DNA of 10,832 nucleotides from Ruminococcaceae bacterium UBA737. GTDB taxonomy: Bacteria > Bacillota > Clostridia > Oscillospirales > Acutalibacteraceae. Position 1 is the first letter of the stretch, and the number at the start of each line of letters is the position of its first letter. Shown piece by piece: positions 1 to 6,566 of the stretch. The notes under the pieces were generated by a model, which was not told the DNA's origin, did not search any database, and was given only the letters and a program-made list of their open reading frames with translations. The stretch covers positions 1-10,832 of the forward strand of contig DBKZ01000026.1 of the NCBI GenBank assembly GCA_002297415.1, written 5' to 3'. The translations under genes and the position numbers were made by a program.

Positions 1-771
1 CACGGCGATTTGTTCATGGTTTCCGGCATAATGCTTATTTATCTTGCGGCGGATTTCCCGACAATGCCTATATGGGTGTCGGTTGCGGTTATGATTATTC
101 TTACCGTATTTATAGGCTTCTTAATTGAAAAATGCGCTTATTCTCCCCTGCGTCAGGCACCGAGAATGTCTGTAATGATTTCGGCAATAGGCGTTTCTTA
201 TCTTTTGCAGAATCTTGTCTGCTATATCACGGGCGGACTTTCAAAGCAGTTCCCCGATATTCCCGTTATCAGCGACAGCATTCGTCTTTTCGGTGTAAAA
301 GACAAGCTTGCGGTATTTATTTCTCCTATTGTCGCTATAGTTCTTACCGTGCTTTTGGTGCTTGTTATAAATCACACAAAGTTCGGAATGTCCATGAGAG
401 CGGTTTCTAAGGATTTTGAGACCTCTCAGCTTATGGGAATTAAAATCAACAATGTTATTTCGGTTACATTTGCTATAGGCGCTTTCCTTGCCGCAGTAGG
501 CTCGGTTTTATACTTCGCAAAGAATACGGGTATTAACCACCTTGCAGGCTCAACCCCCGGAATCAAGGCATTTATAGCCGCGGTTGTCGGAGGAATAGGC
601 TCAGTCCCCGGGGCTGTTGTCGGCGCGCTTTTAATAGGCGTTATTGAAAGCTTATCTAAGGCCTTCGGTCTTGCGGATTTCAGCGATGTAATCTCATTCG
701 CTTTACTTATAATTATACTCGTTGTTAAGCCTACGGGCATATTCGGCGAAAAAACCACGGAGAAGGTGTAA
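1..771 (+). CDS. livH: Branched-chain amino acid ABC transporter permease LivH (5' end cut off)
   Basis: Inner-membrane permease of the high-affinity leucine/isoleucine/valine importer; in the LivHMGF complex it pairs with LivM and is driven by LivG and LivF. The visible 256 residues are almost all hydrophobic membrane segments. Reading is open from base 1 (HGDLFMVSG), matching the region after the first helices of LivH, so about 45-50 N-terminal residues lie outside the window and the TTG/ATG codons near base 10 are internal, not starts. The cytoplasmic coupling loop with MRAVSKDFETSQLMGI (about 388-435), which contacts the ATPase, and the C-terminal GGIGSVPGAVVGALLIG motif (about 589-642) are typical of the LivH family. 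The stop TAA is at 769-771, three bases before livM. Substrate specificity cannot be read from the permease alone; some Liv-type systems carry other amino acids or urea. Confidence 0.95.
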   Translation, partial: HGDLFMVSGIMLIYLAADFPTMPIWVSVAVMIILTVFIGFLIEKCAYSPLRQAPRMSVMISAIGVSYLLQNLVCYITGGLSKQFPDIPVISDSIRLFGVKDKLAVFISPIVAIVLTVLLVLVINHTKFGMSMRAVSKDFETSQLMGIKINNVISVTFAIGAFLAAVGSVLYFAKNTGINHLAGSTPGIKAFIAAVVGGIGSVPGAVVGALLIGVIESLSKAFGLADFSDVISFALLIIILVVKPTGIFGEKTTEKV

Positions 772-774
772 GAT

Positions 775-1875
775 ATGAAAAAAGGTATTTTTAATAAAAG
801 AACTCTTTGCAATCTTGCCTTCATCGCTTTATTGCTTATCGGTCTTGTTGTAATTCAGTTTACCGTTCCCGAAACCTCTATGTGGTTTTCGGTTTTAAGA
901 AAGGTATGCACATTTTCGCTCGCCGCGGTTTCCATGAATTTGCTTAACGGATTTACAGGGCTTTTCTCCCTCGGTCAGGCAGGCTTCATGCTTCTCGGCG
1001 CTTATGCCTATGCGATTTTCACTATTCCCGTTTCTTCAAGAACCGCCGTTTTCAGAAATTACGGCGACAGCTTAATTCAATTTCAGCTTCCGCTCGTTGT
1101 CGGAATACTTATCGCAGGAATAGTTGCGGCGTTTTTCGCCTTTCTTGTAGGTCTTCCCGTTTTAAGGCTTAAAAGCGACTATCTTGCAATAGCTACCCTA
1201 GGATTTGCGGAAATCGTCCGCGGACTCGTTCAGCTTACGCAGTTCGGTCCTTTAACAAACGGACCCGACCCCATTAACTGCTTTACCGCTCCTAAGAACA
1301 TTCTTGTTTATGTAGCGATAGCGGGAATATGTATTTTCATTATAATTCTTATGATAAATTCAACCTACGGCAGAGCCTTTAAGGCTATCCGTGACGACGA
1401 GGTTGCCGCAGAGGCAATGGGAATAAATCTTGCAAAGCACAAGCAGATTGCGTTTGTTACAAGCTCATTTTTCTGCGGAATAGCAGGTGCCATGCTTGCA
1501 ATGTGCAACACGAGCGTTTCCTCCGTTTCGTTCACCTCAAGCATGACCTATCAGATACTTCTCGTTGTTGTTATCGGCGGAATAGGCTCGGTATCAGGTT
1601 CTGTAATCGCTGCGTTTATCTATTATGCAAGCAGCGAATGGTGGCTTAAATTCTTAGATGTCGAAACCTTTACAAAAGCAGGAACAAAAATTCCGCTTTT
1701 AGGACCGGGATTTCGAATGGTTGTATTCTCCGTTCTTATAATGATCGTTGTTCTTTTCTTCAGAAAAGGCATTATGGGCTCAAGAGAGATTTCTGTTTAT
1801 GACGATTTGGTTAAATTCGGCAGATTTATTACCGGCAAAAGCCGAAAGCAAAAAGCAAAGGACGGTGAGAACTGA
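775..1875 (+). CDS. livM: Branched-chain amino acid ABC transporter permease LivM
   Basis: Second membrane permease of the LivHMGF importer, 366 residues. The N-terminal region has a basic stretch (MKKGIFNKRT) and then a string of hydrophobic helices. The family hallmark NLLNGFTGLFSLGQAGFMLL lies near residues 55-75, and the cytoplasmic loop RDDEVAAEAMGI (about residues 206-218) is the EAA-like site that docks on LivG/LivF. A second family signature, GGIGSVSGSVIAAFIYY, lies near residues 267-283. The basic tail (KSRKQKAK) is cytoplasmic. The ATG at 775 is preceded by GGAGAAGGTG (759-768) as ribosome site, and the gene starts three bases after the livH stop. Its TGA overlaps the livG ATG by one base (TGATG at 1873-1877). 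Assignment to LivM rather than UrtC rests on length and gene order. Confidence 0.95.
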   Translation: MKKGIFNKRTLCNLAFIALLLIGLVVIQFTVPETSMWFSVLRKVCTFSLAAVSMNLLNGFTGLFSLGQAGFMLLGAYAYAIFTIPVSSRTAVFRNYGDSLIQFQLPLVVGILIAGIVAAFFAFLVGLPVLRLKSDYLAIATLGFAEIVRGLVQLTQFGPLTNGPDPINCFTAPKNILVYVAIAGICIFIIILMINSTYGRAFKAIRDDEVAAEAMGINLAKHKQIAFVTSSFFCGIAGAMLAMCNTSVSSVSFTSSMTYQILLVVVIGGIGSVSGSVIAAFIYYASSEWWLKFLDVETFTKAGTKIPLLGPGFRMVVFSVLIMIVVLFFRKGIMGSREISVYDDLVKFGRFITGKSRKQKAKDGEN

Positions 1876-2717
1876 TGGCAGAGCATGTTTTAAAGGTTGA
1901 AAATCTTACAATGCAGTTCGGCGGCGTTATAGCCGTAAACAATTTTTCAATGGAAGTAAACAAGGGCGAAACAGTTGCTCTTATCGGACCTAACGGAGCC
2001 GGAAAAACAACTGCCTTCAATGCTATCACCGGAATTTACGAGCCGACAAACGGCGCTATATATTTCAATGACGAATTGGTTATCGAAAATCATCCTCAGG
2101 GCAAAATGAAAAAGCTTTATGCGGGAGAAAATTTCGGAAAATACAAAAAGGTTATTTCAAAAACTCCCGATAAGCTTACAAAGCTCGGCATGGCGAGAAC
2201 CTTTCAGAACATCCGTCTTTTCAAGTCAATGACCGTTTTTGAAAATGTTCTTACAGCAAAGCATTTAAGAAGAACATCAAATCTGTTCACCGCAACCTTT
2301 AAGCTCAATTACAAGGAAGAGGAAAAAATGCGGCAGGAAACCCTTGACCTTTTAGAGCTTGTCGACCTTTTGGATGTTAAGGACGAAATAGCCACATCTT
2401 TGCCCTACGGAAAGCAGAGAAAGCTTGAAATTGCCCGTGCACTTGCGACTGAACCGACGCTTTTACTCTTAGACGAGCCTGCCGCCGGAATGAATCCGCA
2501 GGAAACGGAAGAGCTTACGGAGTTTATCCATTTTATACGCTCAAAATTCGATTTGTCGATTTTGCTTATCGAGCATCACATGAATCTTGTAATGGATATT
2601 TCCGACAGAATTTATGTTATTGACTTCGGAAAAGAAATCGCCGAGGGCGTTCCCTCCGAAATTCAGTCAAATAAAAGCGTTATCGACGCATATCTGGGGG
2701 TTGCAGAAGATGAGTGA
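1875..2717 (+). CDS. livG: Branched-chain amino acid ABC transporter ATPase LivG
   Basis: Cytoplasmic ATPase that powers the LivHM permease, 280 residues. Walker A is GPNGAGKTT at residues 38-46. The Q-loop is in RTFQNIRLF. The signature is the LivG-type LPYGKQRKLEIARAL (from residue 176) in place of LSGGQ. Walker B is LLLLDEP with D200 and E201, followed by AAGMNP, and the switch histidine is in LLIEHHM (H234). The protein is about 25 residues longer than the 255-residue E. coli LivG; the extra residues lie before the Q-loop (roughly residues 70-105), lysine-rich (KMKKLYAGENFGKYKK). The ribosome site GGTGAG is at 1864-1869 inside the end of livM. The end overlaps livF by 8 bases, which suggests coupled translation of the two ATPases. 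Confidence 0.95.
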   Translation: MAEHVLKVENLTMQFGGVIAVNNFSMEVNKGETVALIGPNGAGKTTAFNAITGIYEPTNGAIYFNDELVIENHPQGKMKKLYAGENFGKYKKVISKTPDKLTKLGMARTFQNIRLFKSMTVFENVLTAKHLRRTSNLFTATFKLNYKEEEKMRQETLDLLELVDLLDVKDEIATSLPYGKQRKLEIARALATEPTLLLLDEPAAGMNPQETEELTEFIHFIRSKFDLSILLIEHHMNLVMDISDRIYVIDFGKEIAEGVPSEIQSNKSVIDAYLGVAEDE

Positions 2718-3426
2718 GAAAATTCTTGAAATAAAAGATTTAAGCGTCAATTTCGGCGGAATAAAGGCTGTAAACGATATTTCCTTTTATGTTGAAAAGG
2801 GTAAAATAATAACTCTTATCGGCGCTAACGGCGCAGGAAAATCAACAATTCTGCGTTCAATAGCAGGCACGGTCAAGCCGAAAAACGGAGAGATAATTTT
2901 TGAGAATGAAAACATCTTAGGTCTTTCACCCGATAAGATAGTTTCAAGAGGTGTAACCTTAGTACCCGAAGGCAGAAAGGTATTCCCTAACCTCACGGTT
3001 CTTGAAAACCTAAAGATAGGCGCTTATTTAAGAAAGGACAATCTTTCGGACGATATCGAATATATTTATTCTCTTTTCCCCCGTCTTAAAGAGCGGCACT
3101 GGCAGCTTGCAGGAACTCTTTCTGGCGGAGAACAGCAAATGCTCGCCGTCGGCAGAGCGCTTATGGCAAGACCAAAGCTTATCATGATGGATGAGCCTTC
3201 TTTAGGACTTGCTCCGTTGGTTGTTAAGGATATTTTCAATATTATCAAAACGATAAATGAAAGCGGAATAACGGTTCTTCTTATCGAACAGAACGCTAAC
3301 ATGGCTCTTAAAATCGGGGATTACGGCTTTGTAATCGAAACCGGAAACATCACACTTTCTGGAACGGGCGAAGAGCTTTTAAGCAACGAATCGGTTAAAG
3401 AGGCTTATCTCGGAAAAAGCAAATAA
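2710..3426 (+). CDS. livF: Branched-chain amino acid ABC transporter ATPase LivF
   Basis: Second cytoplasmic ATPase of the LivHMGF importer, 238 residues, close to the usual 233-240. Walker A is GANGAGKST (residues 38-46), the signature is LSGGEQQMLAVGRAL (from 137), and Walker B is LIMMDEP with D161 and E162, followed by SLGLAP. The H-loop position reads IEQNA, the LivF-type variant in which glutamine replaces histidine. The frame is open upstream to 2614, but the ATG at 2710 is chosen because MSEKILEIKDLSVNFGG matches the normal LivF N-terminus and the upstream extension is livG read out of frame. The start overlaps the end of livG by 8 bases. Only a modest ribosome site (GGGGG at 2696-2700) precedes it, consistent with translational coupling. 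It is the last gene of the operon, with a strong terminator right after the stop. Confidence 0.95.
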   Translation: MSEKILEIKDLSVNFGGIKAVNDISFYVEKGKIITLIGANGAGKSTILRSIAGTVKPKNGEIIFENENILGLSPDKIVSRGVTLVPEGRKVFPNLTVLENLKIGAYLRKDNLSDDIEYIYSLFPRLKERHWQLAGTLSGGEQQMLAVGRALMARPKLIMMDEPSLGLAPLVVKDIFNIIKTINESGITVLLIEQNANMALKIGDYGFVIETGNITLSGTGEELLSNESVKEAYLGKSK

Positions 3427-3434
3427 AAAAGGTT

Positions 3435-3475
3435 AACAACACTCCCGCCTTGATAAAGGCGGGAGTGTTGTTTTT
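3435..3475 (+). terminator. Intrinsic terminator of the liv operon, probably bidirectional
   Basis: A perfect 17-bp stem (3435-3451 with 3456-3472; core CTCCCGCC/GGCGGGAG) closes on a GATA tetraloop and is followed by a T-run at 3471-3475. It starts 8 bases after the livF stop. On the - strand the hairpin begins 16 bases after the stop of the convergent reductase-like gene and is followed by AACC and then six T, so it can probably end both transcripts. Confidence 0.93.
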
Positions 3476-3488
3476 AATTAAAAATCTT

Positions 3489-4415
3489 TTATCTTAAATA
3501 ATTTCCGCATTCCTTTTCAAGCTCTTTCCAAACAGGATATTCGGCTTTATTTTTATCAAAAAACTCTTTTAAATCCCTATTGAGCGCGCTCATTTCCTCT
3601 GCCGCATTCATAGCGTGGTCGCAAAGACAGATTTTACCTAAAAATGTATAGCACATAAGCTTAAAAAACCTAAAACAGGTTTTGCGGTATTTTGCGCTTT
3701 CAAAATCCTTATCCTCAACAGGAAGTATTTCACGGCCTGCATTTTTTATTGCACGGTAGCCCTCGATATTAGCGTCTATAAGCTTATTTAAGTATGCGTT
3801 ATCCGATTTAACTTTTTTTAAATTTCCGTCGGTTTTATAGCATGCAAAAACGGACGGGACTACGAACGCCGCATGGCACAAAAGGTAATCGCCCATATCA
3901 GGCTCATAACTGACCTTATATTTAGTTCCTTCAAATATTTTCCCTATAAGCTCTTTATTATCCGAAGCGCCCTTTATCTGCCCTATCGTTATCTTATGCA
4001 AATCCGCCGAAACCACAAGATTTTCTTCGCGATATCCCGCCGAGTTTGCAAAGGCAAACATCACATTTTTTTCTTTTAAATTTTCGGTTAGCTTATCCGC
4101 GCGGACATTATTGCCTACAAAAACGATATTTTTGCTATTATTGGCTTTTATAGCTTCGAGAACGGCATCAATCTGAGTATATCTTACACAAACAAAGATA
4201 ACATCATATCCGTCGTCGGCTTCAAGCTTATTTATCACCGAAACTCGGCTTACGGAAATTCGGGAAGTAAGCTTATTTTTAATTCTAAGTCCGTCTTTCT
4301 TAATTTCCTCTGCCCGTTTTCCCCTCGCAAGCAAGGTTACATCACATTTTGCGTCAAATAAATTTTTCGCAAGGTTACAGCCGAGCACTCCTGCTCCGAA
4401 TATCAAAATTCTCAT
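3489..4415 (-). CDS. Ketopantoate reductase (ApbA/PanE) family protein, catalytic lysine apparently missing
   Basis: A 308-residue predicted cytoplasmic NAD(P)-dependent oxidoreductase of the 6-phosphogluconate-dehydrogenase-like fold. The N-terminus MRILIFGAGVLGCNLAKNL carries the GxGxxG dinucleotide site (G7, G9, G12). R31 in TLLARGKR is where the family binds the NADP 2'-phosphate. The FVGNNV segment (100-104) sits where true PanE has the QNG loop. The region where PanE has W-x-K-L-x-x-N reads YLLCHAAFVVP (177-187), so the catalytic lysine position is leucine. Genuine ketopantoate reductase activity for pantothenate/CoA synthesis is therefore doubtful, and the true substrate is unknown. 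No pantothenate gene is adjacent. It is a single-gene unit with its own promoter (4494-4522), a leader inverted repeat (4448-4471), and an AAGGAT ribosome-site candidate about 11 bases before the ATG at 4413-4415. Confidence 0.85.
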   Translation of the reverse strand: MRILIFGAGVLGCNLAKNLFDAKCDVTLLARGKRAEEIKKDGLRIKNKLTSRISVSRVSVINKLEADDGYDVIFVCVRYTQIDAVLEAIKANNSKNIVFVGNNVRADKLTENLKEKNVMFAFANSAGYREENLVVSADLHKITIGQIKGASDNKELIGKIFEGTKYKVSYEPDMGDYLLCHAAFVVPSVFACYKTDGNLKKVKSDNAYLNKLIDANIEGYRAIKNAGREILPVEDKDFESAKYRKTCFRFFKLMCYTFLGKICLCDHAMNAAEEMSALNRDLKEFFDKNKAEYPVWKELEKECGNYLR

Positions 4416-4447
4416 AATCTTTTCATCCTTTGATATTTTATTAGATC

Positions 4448-4471
4448 GTCAGTTAGCTTAAACTAACTGAC
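4448..4471 (-). promoter_or_regulatory. Operator-like inverted repeat in the leader of the reductase-like gene
   Basis: Perfect 9-bp arms GTCAGTTAG (4448-4456) and CTAACTGAC (4463-4471) flank the near-symmetric spacer CTTAAA. The repeat lies downstream of the predicted promoter, at about +16 to +40 of the transcript and 32 bases before the ATG. As DNA it looks like a homodimeric repressor site (TetR, MarR or DtxR-type half-sites would be plausible; I cannot choose). As RNA it would form a 9-bp stem with a 6-base loop. No T-run follows it, so it is not a terminator. Confidence 0.6.
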
Positions 4472-4493
4472 ATATAGAAATTCTTTACTTAAT

Positions 4494-4522
4494 ATTTTAG
4501 CACAACATATTTTTATTTTCAA
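4494..4522 (-). promoter_or_regulatory. Sigma-A type promoter for the reductase-like gene
   Basis: Read on the - strand: -35 TTGAAA (4517-4522), a spacer of exactly 17 bases, and -10 TAAAAT (4494-4499). The predicted start of transcription is near 4487, giving a leader of about 70 bases that contains the inverted repeat at 4448-4471. Confidence 0.7.
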
Positions 4523-4533
4523 CAGATATATTA

Positions 4534-4569
4534 AAAAGCTCTTCTCGGAAATTGCCGAAAAGAGCTTTT
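4534..4569 (-). terminator. Intrinsic terminator of the DegV-family gene
   Basis: A 15-bp stem (4555-4569 with 4534-4548; one G-T pair) with a 6-base loop lies 15 bases after the DegV stop. The A-rich/T-rich outer arms (AAAAGCTCTT / AAGAGCTTTT) supply the U-tract on the - strand. It separates the DegV gene from the promoter of the reductase-like gene just downstream. Confidence 0.88.
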
Positions 4570-4584
4570 ATTTTAAAAAATATT

Positions 4585-5478
4585 TTAATCGACATGGGTT
4601 TTTGTGCCGAAGAAGAACACGGCAACTGTCCCGGGACCGCAATGCGAGGCAATAATCGTTCCGATATCAAATATTTTGATTTTGCCCTTTAAATTCGGCA
4701 TTGCTTTTTCAAGAGCGCTCGCGGTCATAAGCGCGTCTTCCATACAGTTTGACTGACCGATAAAGCATTTCCCGTCATAATCCTTGCCGTTATCAGCCTG
4801 CTCCAAAATCTCATTAACAGTAGCGTTAACAGCGTTTTTCTTGCCCCTTGCCTTATCATAAGCCACGATTTTGCCCTTAAGGTCAAGGTGCATTATGGGG
4901 CAAATTCCGAGTATCGAAGCGACTGTTGCGGCAGGTCCGGAAACTCTTCCGCTTCTTTTAAAGTATTTTATATCGGTTGAGAAAAACTGGTGGCAGACTC
5001 TTGTGCTGTTTTCTTCCGCAAATTTTGCTGTCTCTTCGATATCAGCGCCCTTGTCTCTGATATCTGCAGCCGAATCGACAAGAAGTCCGTATCCGCAACA
5101 GCTGCATAGAGAATCGACAATTATAAGCTTTCTGTCGGGATATTTTTCCTTAAGAGTTTCCGCCGCTTTTCTTGCGTTATTGACAGACGGCGTCATTCCG
5201 GAGCCGAAAGCAATATGCAAAACATCGCCCTTTGCAAGCAGACTGTCAAAATAATCAAGATAGGTATATTCGTTAATCTGAGAAGTGGTCGGAACCTTTC
5301 CCTCTTTTATGAACTCATAAAATTTTTCAAGCTCTTTTTTGTCTCTTCCCATATTGTCGACATATTCCGTTCCGTCTACCTGATAGGTATAAAACAGAAC
5401 CGAAATATCTCTTCCGGTAACATAATCATAAGGCAAATCAACAGTTGATTCGCAGGATAAAATAAATTTTTCTGACAT
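4585..5478 (-). CDS. DegV family protein (fatty-acid-binding, FakB-like)
   Basis: A 297-residue cytoplasmic protein of the DegV/EDD fold. Members bind a fatty acid; the FakB members present it to the kinase FakA for phosphorylation and entry into phospholipid synthesis. Family landmarks are in order: SCESTVDLP (8-16), TSQ (65-67) and GSGMTPS (92-98) around the fatty-acid carboxylate, VDSLCSCCGYGLLV (121-134), the SGR of KRSGRVSG (174-181) followed by ILGICPIMHLD, and the C-terminal SHCGPGTVAVFFFG (278-291). Length fits the usual 280-300. The cluster CSCC at 125-128 is unusual-looking for a cytosolic protein. The ATG at 5476-5478 has GGAG seven bases upstream. No FakA-like kinase is in the window, so a FakB role is inferred from family only. 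It is transcribed alone between two terminators. Confidence 0.92.
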   Translation of the reverse strand: MSEKFILSCESTVDLPYDYVTGRDISVLFYTYQVDGTEYVDNMGRDKKELEKFYEFIKEGKVPTTSQINEYTYLDYFDSLLAKGDVLHIAFGSGMTPSVNNARKAAETLKEKYPDRKLIIVDSLCSCCGYGLLVDSAADIRDKGADIEETAKFAEENSTRVCHQFFSTDIKYFKRSGRVSGPAATVASILGICPIMHLDLKGKIVAYDKARGKKNAVNATVNEILEQADNGKDYDGKCFIGQSNCMEDALMTASALEKAMPNLKGKIKIFDIGTIIASHCGPGTVAVFFFGTKTHVD

Positions 5479-5527
5479 AACAATTCTCCGTTCCGCGTTA
5501 TTATGACTTACTTAAAACTACGAAGCT

Positions 5528-5544
5528 ATTATATTATAATTATA
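5528..5544 (-). promoter_or_regulatory. Possible -10 region for the DegV-family gene
   Basis: Three close or overlapping TATAAT matches read on the - strand (5528-5533, 5533-5538, 5539-5544) lie 50-65 bases before the DegV start in an AT-rich stretch. None has a good TTGACA-like -35 at 16-18 bases, so the exact promoter is unresolved. The rest of 5479-5605 shows no other feature that I can support. Confidence 0.35.
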
Positions 5545-5605
5545 ATTTTAAATCATCCTATTCTTATAAATAATAATTCTAAATATAAAAAAATCAGAAT
5601 AGAAT

Positions 5606-5639
5606 AAAAAACGGCAATTCTACCGTAAGTAGAATTGCC
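5606..5639 (-). terminator. Intrinsic terminator of the tepA-ftsK-MBL operon
   Basis: A perfect 11-bp stem GGCAATTCTAC / GTAGAATTGCC (5613-5623 with 5629-5639) with a 5-base loop starts just after the stop of the MBL gene. On the - strand it is followed by G and then six T (5606-5611). Confidence 0.92.
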
Positions 5640-5645
5640 TTAAAA

Positions 5646-6566
5646 TCAGCCTTCGTTTGGCGAAGATTTCTGAATATCGGTGATTTCTCCGTCCTTAAGC
5701 TCAAATACAATATCGCCGCTTTTATCGGTGCGGTAGATATCGGATTTATGAGTTGTCAGTCTTTCAAGAAGAAGCTTATGCGGATGGCCGTAAATATTAT
5801 TCTCTCCGCAGGAGATAATCGCATAATCGGGAGAGGTTGCGAAAAGGAAATTTTCAGATGTGGAAGAGCCGCTGCCGTGATGACCGATTTTAAGAATATC
5901 ACTGTTAAGGTCAATTCCGTCATTTTGCAGTCTTTCCTCAACAGAGGAGGAAGCGTCACCCGTGAAAAGAATTCTTTTGCCCTTGTTTTCCGCCATAATA
6001 CAAAGCGACCTGTCATTTTCTTCGGACAAATCGGGATAATAGCCGATTATTGTCAAATTGAAATTGCCGACGCTGAAATTCATTCCCTTTCTTGCAACAT
6101 AAACTTCGTTTTCCTCTGCAAGAACGGATTTCTTAAGCTCGGTAACATCCGAAATGTTTTCATCGGTCTTTGCCATATCGGGCATAATGAGATTTTTGAT
6201 TTCGAACATTTCGGCTATTTCATTTGCTCCGCCGTAATGGTCGTCATGAAAATGAGTTATTATAAGTGCGTCTAACGTCTTAATTCCCTTTGACCGTAAG
6301 CTTTTACAAAGCTTGTGCGCGCTTTCGGGAGTTCCGGTATCAATCAGCGCGGTTCTTCCGCGGCTGTAAATTAAAGTACAGTCTCCCTGACCGACATCCG
6401 TAAAGCAAACGGTATCTTCCGCGTTTACAAGACTGCCTGTTGAAGAAGCGTCGGTATAATCCTTATAATTTCCCGAAAGCAGATACAAAAGAAATGCTGA
6501 AATAAGGGAAATACAAAGGATCGTGCCGAAAACCTTTGAAAGTGTTTTTATTCTATCGGATTTCAT
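5646..6566 (-). CDS. Membrane-anchored ComEC/Rec2-like metallo-beta-lactamase-fold protein
   Basis: A 306-residue protein with one N-terminal membrane segment (about 13-31, preceded by K/R residues), so the catalytic domain should face outside the cytoplasm. The domain matches the C-terminal MBL domain of the DNA-uptake protein ComEC: TDVGQGDCTLI (56-66), the metal site THFHDDHYGG (H105, H107, D109, H110), NDRSL (184-188), LFTGDAS with D204, IGHHGS (H229, H230) and YGHPHK (H261). All expected metal ligands appear intact. The ComEC channel (Competence domain) is absent, so this is a stand-alone MBL protein. A hydrolase, possibly a nuclease or phosphodiesterase, is inferred; the substrate is unknown. 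The ATG overlaps the stop of the translocase gene in ATGA (6563-6566), indicating coupled translation; it is the last gene of the operon. Confidence 0.88.
   Translation of the reverse strand: MKSDRIKTLSKVFGTILCISLISAFLLYLLSGNYKDYTDASSTGSLVNAEDTVCFTDVGQGDCTLIYSRGRTALIDTGTPESAHKLCKSLRSKGIKTLDALIITHFHDDHYGGANEIAEMFEIKNLIMPDMAKTDENISDVTELKKSVLAEENEVYVARKGMNFSVGNFNLTIIGYYPDLSEENDRSLCIMAENKGKRILFTGDASSSVEERLQNDGIDLNSDILKIGHHGSGSSTSENFLFATSPDYAIISCGENNIYGHPHKLLLERLTTHKSDIYRTDKSGDIVFELKDGEITDIQKSSPNEG

Noticed and set aside
426..824. Open reading frame of 132 codons on the - strand
   Set aside because: It is antisense to livH and the start of livM, both of which have clear family motifs; no supporting signal was seen.
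2614..2709. Upstream in-frame extension of livF
   Set aside because: It is livG sequence in another frame; the LivF family N-terminus begins at the ATG at 2710.
4448..4471. Reading the inverted repeat as an intrinsic terminator or riboswitch
   Set aside because: No T-run follows on either strand, the stem is AT-rich, and the leader of about 70 bases is too short and simple for a known riboswitch class.
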